Part shown: piece by piece, positions 58,535 through 64,000 of the stretch
Numbering within the stretch: the stretch's first letter is position 1
Layout: every line of letters starts with the position of its first letter
Assembly: GCF_020686945.1 (NCBI RefSeq)
Contig: NZ_JAJEPR010000017.1
Location: 1 to 64,000, forward strand
Length of the DNA: 64,000 nucleotides
DNA from: Limivivens faecihominis
GTDB lineage: Bacteria; Bacillota; Clostridia; Lachnospirales; Lachnospiraceae
Direction: 5' to 3'
Program-made: the position numbers and the translations under genes
Notes under the pieces: model-generated
Told to the model about the DNA's origin: nothing
Seen by the model: the letters and a program-made list of their open reading frames with translations, nothing else
Database searches by the model: none

Positions 58535-59869
58535 ATGACTTCAACCGCATCGGCCAAAAAGGATTCTGCCGGGGGCCTTTTTGCCAGATATGTCTCTCAG
58601 AATATCCTGGGAATGCTCGGATTATCTGCCTATGTGCTGGCAGATACTTTTTTCATCTCCCTGGCCCAGGGTGCGGACGGTATCACCGCCCTGAACCTGA
58701 TTCTGCCTCTCTACAGCCTGATCTTCGCTATCGGATCGATGATCGGCGTAGGTTCCGCCACCCGTTTTAAAATTTATCGCGCCAGAGGAGATCAGGAAGC
58801 GGATTACTATTTTTCCAACGCCATCATTTTTGCCGTGATCTTCGGCCTGATCTTTTCTCTCGCCGGCCTCTTTTTCCCGGGCCCCATCGTAAGGCTTCTG
58901 GGAGGCACGGAGGACATTGTGGCCATTGGTATACCGTATACAAGAATTTTTATGCTTTTCGGACCCTTTTTCATGATGAACTACATCTGCAATGCCTTCG
59001 TCCGGAACGACGGAAATCCGTCCCTTGCCATGACAGCCACTTTTTCCAGCAGTATCTTCAATATCGTCATGGACTATGTTCTGATGTTCCCACTGAAAAT
59101 GGGAATGCCCGGCGCGGCTTTGGCCACTGCCTTCTCTCCCATCGTGGGAATCGGTATCTGCTGTATCCATTTTTTTTCCAAAAAGAACTCCGTCCGTTTC
59201 CGTCTGCAGCTTCCTTCGCTTCGACGTCTCGGCCGGGCCTGCCAGCTGGGTGTAGCGGCTTTTATGGGTGAGATTTCCTCCGGTGTGACCACCATGGTCT
59301 TCAATTTCCTGATTCTCGGGCTCACCGGAAATACCGGCATCGCTGCCTATGGCGTCGTCGCCAACGTGGCTCTGGTGGCCACAGCGGTCTTCAACGGTAT
59401 CTCCCAGGGGTCCCAGCCCCTTCTCAGTGATTATTATGGAAAAAATGACGACAAATCCGTACAGAAGATTCTCCGCCTTTCCATCATCACCGGAATCGCC
59501 GCGGCTGTCCTCATCATCCTTGTCACAAACCTGATTCCGGATGTAATTGTCGCCGTCTTCAACAACGAGAACAACGCAGAAATGGCTTCCTATGCGGTCT
59601 TCGGCGTCCAGCTCTATTTCACCGGCTTTCTCTTCGCCGGCTTTAACATCATCGGCACTGGTTTCTTAAGCGCCACGGAAAGTGCTGCCTGGGCCTTCAT
59701 CACCTCTGTGCTCCGTGGTTTTGTGGCCATCAGCCTCTGTGCACTGCTCCTCTCCGCCCTCTTTGGCATGACCGGCGTCTGGCTGGCCTTCCCGGTGGCC
59801 GAGTTCATCACCGCCGTTCTCATGGTGATCGCCATCGCGCAGAACGTCCGGAAAATGCGGACTAAATAA
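58535..59869 (+). CDS. MATE family efflux transporter
   Basis: A 444-residue exporter with twelve predicted helices. Landmarks are RYVSQNILGMLGLSAYVLADTFFIS in helix 1, GSMIGVGSATRFKIYRARGDQ after helix 2, and in the second half GISQGSQPLLSDYYGKNDDK. It differs from the other three intact MATE proteins of the window by a shorter N-terminus and the ADTFFIS helix-1 variant, typical of a VmrA/YeeO-like branch. Substrate unknown. AGAAGGAGA lies 9 bases before the ATG. It converges with the CotH gene on a shared terminator. Confidence 0.9.
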   Translation: MTSTASAKKDSAGGLFARYVSQNILGMLGLSAYVLADTFFISLAQGADGITALNLILPLYSLIFAIGSMIGVGSATRFKIYRARGDQEADYYFSNAIIFAVIFGLIFSLAGLFFPGPIVRLLGGTEDIVAIGIPYTRIFMLFGPFFMMNYICNAFVRNDGNPSLAMTATFSSSIFNIVMDYVLMFPLKMGMPGAALATAFSPIVGIGICCIHFFSKKNSVRFRLQLPSLRRLGRACQLGVAAFMGEISSGVTTMVFNFLILGLTGNTGIAAYGVVANVALVATAVFNGISQGSQPLLSDYYGKNDDKSVQKILRLSIITGIAAAVLIILVTNLIPDVIVAVFNNENNAEMASYAVFGVQLYFTGFLFAGFNIIGTGFLSATESAAWAFITSVLRGFVAISLCALLLSALFGMTGVWLAFPVAEFITAVLMVIAIAQNVRKMRTK

Positions 59870-59878
59870 GATTGCAAT

Positions 59879-59921
59879 TAAAAACGCAGACTTCTCTTTT
59901 TATCGAGAATCTGCGTTTTTT
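59879..59921. terminator. bidirectional terminator between MATE and CotH genes
   Basis: AAAACGCAGA.TCTC and GAGA.TCTGCGTTTT form a 14-bp stem around TTTTTATC, with A/T runs on both flanks. Confidence 0.9.
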
Positions 59922-59923
59922 GT

Positions 59924-61265
59924 TTACCGTCTGCGGGGCCGTCTTTTAAAAAGCCCTGCAAACAGAAGAGCCAGAACCAGGACTCCCAGAGAAATCGCGA
60001 ACCAGATGAGATTCGCAGAAATGCCGGTCGAGGTCTCTTCCCCCATACCGCCTGGCATGTTGCCGGGAACAAAATTGTCATTCCCGTTTCCGTTACCATT
60101 GCCGCCCATGGGCTCACCCCCGTTCTGATCAAAGTTTCCCGGGGCAGCGGGCATGTTGGCGTTGTCCTGAGAGGTGGTCTGAGTGGAAGTAGACTCAGAT
60201 TCAGACTCCTGCGTCGTGGTCTTCTTGCCTGCCACTTCCTGATCCGCCGTCTGGTCCGAAGTGTTTTCCGGCACAGTATCCTGCTCTAAGGTCTGCTCTG
60301 AAGCAGTTTGTGGCAGTGATTCTTGAATCATCTGATGCTCCACAGCTTTTGTCTCTGCTTCTGTCTCCTCTGTTGTTGTGCCTGCTTTCGTTTCCTGCAT
60401 TTTTGTATCTTCTTTCACATCTGCACTGTCTTTTTCCGCTGTACCCGCTACCGTCTGCATCAGCGCAGTTTCCGTACTGACATTGTTTTCTTCAGTTACT
60501 TCCGTTTCTGCAGCTTCTGCATTTTCCGTCTCTTTATTTTCTTCTGATTTGTTTTCACTCTTCTGGTCCGTACTGCCCGGCGTTCCACCACCAGGCATCT
60601 GCAGCATATTGCCCGGTGCTCCGCCCTCGCCCATATCCGGCATCTCACCCTTTTTCCTGTCCGGCGGGCCTCCCTGCGGCATGTTATCAGGCATTTCCCC
60701 GTCTCCCGTACCCGCAAAAGCTTCTCTGGCGTCATCGCCTCCCGGAGCGCCGCCTCCATTGTTCATGGTGCCCATAACGCTTAAGTCCACGTCAGAAGCA
60801 TCAATGAGCGTCGTCGCACTCCTCTGCTCCTCCTCCGTAGTGGGAATCATACCATTCAGCTGACCCTCAATGGATTCCCCGCGAAGCTTCACCACCGTAC
60901 AGAGCATCTCAGCCGCTGCCTCATACTCCTCATAAGTATAGAACGCTGTCGAATCACTCTCCACGAGAGAGTCGATCCGGCTTCTGGTCCGGTTATAAAA
61001 AGTCTCAAACCCACCGCCATTGATATACTCATCCACCAGCTGCTGAAGGCAGGAAAGATATTTCTCATGATACTCCTCATTTTCCATCAGAGTATCAAAG
61101 AACGTAGTCCCTGAAAAAGCATTGTCGATGGGACTGTTTATCACAGAGGAAGCATCATTTCCCATTCCCATGCCGCCAAAAGCCAGATTGTAATCCCAGG
61201 GGATCAGATTCAGCTTTCCGCCGGACTCATAGAGATAATAATTGTGCGCCATATTTCCGGAAAGG
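59924..61265 (-). pseudogene. CotH-kinase-family surface protein, 5' truncated by a Tn4451-type element
   Basis: The C-terminal ~440 residues of a CotH-domain protein: SGNMAHNYYLYESGGKLNLIPWDYNLAFGGMGMG is the conserved CotH active-region end (DYNLAFGG). A helical part and a 280-residue low-complexity region follow (Gly/Pro/Met-rich PGGDDAREAFAGTGDG, then Thr/Glu-rich stretches). The last segment is a membrane helix, ISANLIWFAISLGVLVLALLFAGLF, with a basic stop RRPRRR. The reading frame is open to ~61265 where recombinase sequence begins, so the signal peptide and the kinase N-lobe are missing. CotH kinases phosphorylate spore-coat or surface proteins; this one cannot. Confidence 0.85.
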
Positions 61266-61269
61266 CTGT

Positions 61270-62819
61270 CATCAGTGGTCGATTCTGTTGCTTCTCAAGT
61301 CGTAAAGCACATCTTTGAGCTTGCGGCAGAGGGCTTGACACCTCCGGCAATTGCAAGACAGCTAACGGAGGAAAAGGTGCTTATCCCATCGGCGTACACC
61401 CTCCAATATCACCCTGAGCAATGCAACCGAAAAGCGGAGTACGGCTGCACAAGCTGGAACGCAAACACGGTAAGAGAGATTTTAAGCCGACAGGAATATC
61501 TCGGTCATACTGTGCTGAGAAAGACCATCGGAACGAATTTTAAGACCGATGAACGCCGCTTTGCCACCGATGAGGAACGCCTTGTGTTTGAGGACACCCA
61601 CGAGCCAATCGTTGACAGCGAGCTTTGGGAGCAGGCGCACAGAAGATTGAAACACGCCACACGCCGTATAAAGGAAGGGACGCACCAAGAGGAATGCTTA
61701 CTGCCCGGTCTTGTGTATTGCGCTGATTGCGGCAGTAAGATGTCCTATCAGACGAATTACTACAAAAGCGGAGAACCCTATCACTCGTTCCGATGCAGCA
61801 GCTACGGGAACAGAACCGTGAACTGCACCATCCATCATATCAGCGACAAAGTCCTCTATCAGTTGGTACTGCGCTCTATCCAACGCCTTTCAAGCCACAT
61901 TATCGCAGATGAGCGTGGCTTTGCGGAAGAACTGAAAAGCAAATGGGAAGCACAGGCGAATGGCAAACCGCAAAAGCAAAAGGATGAACTTCAGACAATC
62001 AACCGCAGACTGAACGAGCTTGACCGCCTGATTGGAAGCCTTTATGAGAATTTCATTTCAGGTCTGCTGCCCGAAAAGCAGTACAAGTCCCTGATGAAGA
62101 AATACTCGACTGAGCAGGACAGCCTTGAGAGCCAAGTGTCGGAAATTCAGGAGAAGCTGGAGCAAAAGAAAGCGTCCTCTGCCCATATCGGGCGGTTTAT
62201 CAGGCTCATCAAGAAGTATAAGCAGCCCGCAGAGCTGACAAAAGAGATGGCGTGTGAACTAATTGATAAAATCGTTGTTCACGAAGCCATAGGCAAGAAG
62301 CCGAACCGACAGCAGCAGGTGGACATCTACTATAACTTCATCGGGCAGTTTGACCTCCCGCTTTCTGAAAATGAAATTGCCGAAGCAAGACAAAAAGCCG
62401 AGCAAGAAGCGGCGGAAAAAGCCAAGCGCAAGAAGAACCGGCAGCGTGAGAGCAATGTTGCACATCAAGCCAAAGCAAAGGCGGAACGCTGGGCGGCGAA
62501 TGACGGGCATAAGTACCCGAAGCGTATCTGCGAACAATGCGGCAAAGAGTTTTATCCGAACAACACAAGGCAGAGGTTTTGCAACACCGACTGTACAAAA
62601 GCCCATCAGCAAGCCGAAAAAGAAAAGAAACGCTATGCTGAAAAGGGCAACCACACCTTCCGTCAAAAGGCCTGCAAAATATATGGCAAGCCCTTCTGGC
62701 CGTCCAACGGTCAGGAGGTGCTGTGCTCCGAGGAATGCAAAACCATCAATCGCAACCAAAGACAGCTTGCCTATTATTACCGTAAGCAATCCGGGCAGAA
62801 AGCCGGAGAAGCAATATAA
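61270..62819 (+). pseudogene. large serine recombinase (TnpX-like) lacking its catalytic domain
   Basis: About 515 residues. The frame enters inside the Recombinase domain (VVDSVASQVVKHIFELAAEGLTPPAIARQL), then runs through EYGCTSWNANTVREILSRQEYLGHTV and the zinc ribbon LLPGLVYCADCGSKMSYQTN...FRCSSYGN...NCTIHHI. A long coiled-coil (~residues 240-330) and the DUF4368-type region FIRLIKKYKQPAELTKEMACELIDKIVVHE follow. The C-terminal extension has an unusual C-x2-C...C-x3-C finger (CEQCGKEFYPNNTRQRFCNTDC) partly repeated as CKIYGKPF...CSEEC. The resolvase domain with catalytic Ser is absent, so it is inactive. It resembles Tn4451 TnpX and is followed by tnpV. Confidence 0.85.
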
Positions 62820-62838
62820 AACCAAGGAGGACGACACA

Positions 62839-63213
62839 ATGGAAGAATTCATCACAGACAAAAGGACAGGCTTGCGCTATGAGCTTGTCGGGGACTACTA
62901 TCTGATCGCCGGAGAGGACGAGCCGGAGGGCAGACCCATCGGCATTTGGGGACAACGACACCTGCAGTATATCCGCAAACACAAGGTCGGTCTGTATGCC
63001 GAGCTGCTGACTACCGGCAAGCTGAACGATTACCTTGCAGACCTCAACGAGCAGACAGAAGCATTGTTTTCTCGACTGGTAAAGCAGCTTTCCGAAAAAG
63101 AGGGTGTAACGGAAGCTCTCAAAGCGGAGAACCAGATGCTGTGGGTGCAGAGGATGAACAATATCCGTAGCGCTACTATGGAAATCGTTTCGAGTGAGCT
63201 TATATACTGTTAA
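62839..63213 (+). CDS. tnpV: TnpV transposon protein
   Basis: A 124-residue protein of the Tn4451-group TnpV family, here complete: MEEFITDKRTGLRYELVGDYYLIAGEDEPEGRPIGIWGQRHLQYIRKHKVGLY then the helical C-terminal half LTTGKLNDYLADLNEQ... ...ENQMLWVQRMNNIRSATMEIVSSELIYC. AAGGAGG lies 8 bases before the ATG, 19 bases after the recombinase stop. TnpV function is not established; it travels with TnpX-type serine recombinases. A related C-terminal fragment lies at 1685-1888. Confidence 0.85.
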   Translation: MEEFITDKRTGLRYELVGDYYLIAGEDEPEGRPIGIWGQRHLQYIRKHKVGLYAELLTTGKLNDYLADLNEQTEALFSRLVKQLSEKEGVTEALKAENQMLWVQRMNNIRSATMEIVSSELIYC

Positions 63214-63223
63214 TACTAAGCAA

Positions 63224-63257
63224 GAAAAGTCGCTGTCGTCGGACGGCGGCTTTTCCT
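63224..63257 (+). terminator. terminator of the tnpX-tnpV unit
   Basis: AAAAGTCGC.GTC and GAC.GCGGCTTTT pair around a short loop and are followed by CCTTTTCGG. The remaining gap to 63428 holds only the next gene's AT-rich promoter region. Confidence 0.75.
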
Positions 63258-63427
63258 TTTCGGGTAGTATTCAAGAAGTCATAAAGTTCCGTGAGTAATG
63301 GAAGAAGCCAGCGCTTGCGGAAATGTCACAATTTACGGAGGTAAAGTTTAAAATACCACTTGCCTTTTTGTTCTTGTTATGATATTATTGGTATACATAC
63401 TAAAGCGCTTGAGGGGCGGTGATATAT

Positions 63428-64000
63428 TTGCGGAGAGACAGCAGTGAAACAAAGAGGAAAATACTGACCGTGTGCGTCCGTCTCTTTCTGGAACAGGGGT
63501 ATAAAAACACCTCTGTCAGTCAGATTGTGGATGAAGCAGGTGTTGCAAGAGGAAGCTATTTGAATCTGTTTCCTACCAAGGACAGAATTTTGCTGGAATT
63601 GACCGAAACGATGTTCGGCGGACAGTTCGGCGTGGCAAGAAGCATTGCAGACAGCAAGCTGCCGCCGGTTTACGCCTATGCGGTGGAAACGGCGATCCAA
63701 CTGACACTGACTGAACTGAATGAGAACCTGCGAGAAATTTACATTGAAGCCTATTCCCTGCCCGACACGTCGGAATATATTTACCTGCATACCACAGCAG
63801 AGCTGAAGCAGATTTTTGGTGAAAATTTCCCCGATGATACCGAGAGCGACTTTTACGAGATGGAAATCGGCACGGCAGGACTGATGCGCAGCTATATGGC
63901 GAGAAAATGTGATATTCATTTTCCGTTGGAACGCAAGCTCAGCCGCTTTTTGACGGCGGCTATGCGGGTGTATCGGGTACCGGAGGCAGAGCAGGCAAAG
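63428..64000 (+). CDS. TetR family regulator, 3' end beyond the window
   Basis: An open frame of at least 191 codons from TTG 63428 to the window edge. The N-terminal TetR domain is plain: SETKRKILTVCVRLFLEQGYKNTSVSQIVDEAGVARGSYLNLFPTKDRILLELTE, with the usual Tyr/Phe after the recognition helix (YLNLF). The ligand-binding domain follows (YAVETAIQLTLTELNENLREIYIEAYSLPDTSEYIYLHT). The start must be TTG: GGTG lies 6 bases upstream and no ATG occurs until codon ~62. TetR genes of this length (200-220 residues) usually control a neighbouring pump; that gene is out of view. Confidence 0.85.
   Translation, partial: MRRDSSETKRKILTVCVRLFLEQGYKNTSVSQIVDEAGVARGSYLNLFPTKDRILLELTETMFGGQFGVARSIADSKLPPVYAYAVETAIQLTLTELNENLREIYIEAYSLPDTSEYIYLHTTAELKQIFGENFPDDTESDFYEMEIGTAGLMRSYMARKCDIHFPLERKLSRFLTAAMRVYRVPEAEQAK

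Noticed and set aside
1..64000. tRNA and rRNA genes
   Set aside because: No TTCGA-type T-loop within a cloverleaf context and no rRNA-like conserved stretches were found by eye.

Overview
The window looks like chromosomal DNA from a gut Firmicute of the Lachnospiraceae type (Blautia/Dorea/Hungatella-like; genus is inference). Supporting signs are strong AGGAGG ribosome sites, sigma-A promoters, GC near 48-50 %, many MATE transporters, GH38/GH42/GH78/GH95 sugar hydrolases, a ROK regulator, clostripain and CotH family surface proteins, and Tn4451-type recombinase/TnpV remnants. No rRNA, tRNA or CRISPR array was seen. The first ~2 kb is clearly more AT-rich.

Layout. 1-2 kb: decayed accessory DNA (IS200/IS605-like end, 5' part of a BREX brxC fused to a MATE 3' end, two tiny ORFs, a TnpV 3' end). 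2-14.3 kb: nucleotide kinase-like gene and MATE pump with a promoter-proximal attenuator, a broken esterase, DUF134-NifX protein, HD protein, secreted GLUG-repeat protein, GGDEF/rhaD chimera, MarR-MATE operon, small His-rich protein, XRE regulator, PHP phosphoesterase and small alarmone synthetase. 14.4-24.3 kb: HAD phosphatases, a row of three broken genes, the carbon-starvation transporter CstA with an overlapping partner, a long hairpin, PAP2, metallophosphoesterase, MATE and ClC.

24.2-38.2 kb is a carbohydrate island. Intact: GH38 alpha-mannosidase, GH42 beta-galactosidase, a divergent MFS transporter, a ROK regulator with two Gfo/Idh/MocA dehydrogenases and a sugar isomerase. Broken: GH95, GDPD, thioredoxin-like, LplB/YtcP-type permeases, solute-binding protein, AraC and GH78. 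In several places a deletion has fused parts of unrelated genes, which suggests recent loss of fucoside/rhamnoside and ABC sugar uptake capacity.

38.2-56.3 kb: metK under a SAM-I riboswitch, YitT, an orphan PduB-type microcompartment shell protein in an operon with apbE, a frameshifted surface protein, a nest of inverted repeats (45.0-45.5 kb), then a cell-envelope block: murA with a long structured leader, aroK, lipoprotein-histidine kinase-response regulator, maf, a MurE-type ligase, radical SAM protein and a ferredoxin-fused aldo/keto reductase. 56.4-64 kb: secreted clostripain-family protease, fourth intact MATE, a CotH-family surface protein truncated by the 3' part of a Tn4451-type element (large serine recombinase lacking its catalytic domain, then an intact tnpV), and a TetR gene running off the edge.

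The most unusual items are the orphan shell protein/ApbE pair with its 5' hairpin, the multi-level inverted-repeat nest, the murA leader and the repeated pattern of fused gene fragments. I found no clear new multi-gene defence or biosynthetic system. All functional calls come from sequence reading and remembered family motifs; no database search was run.
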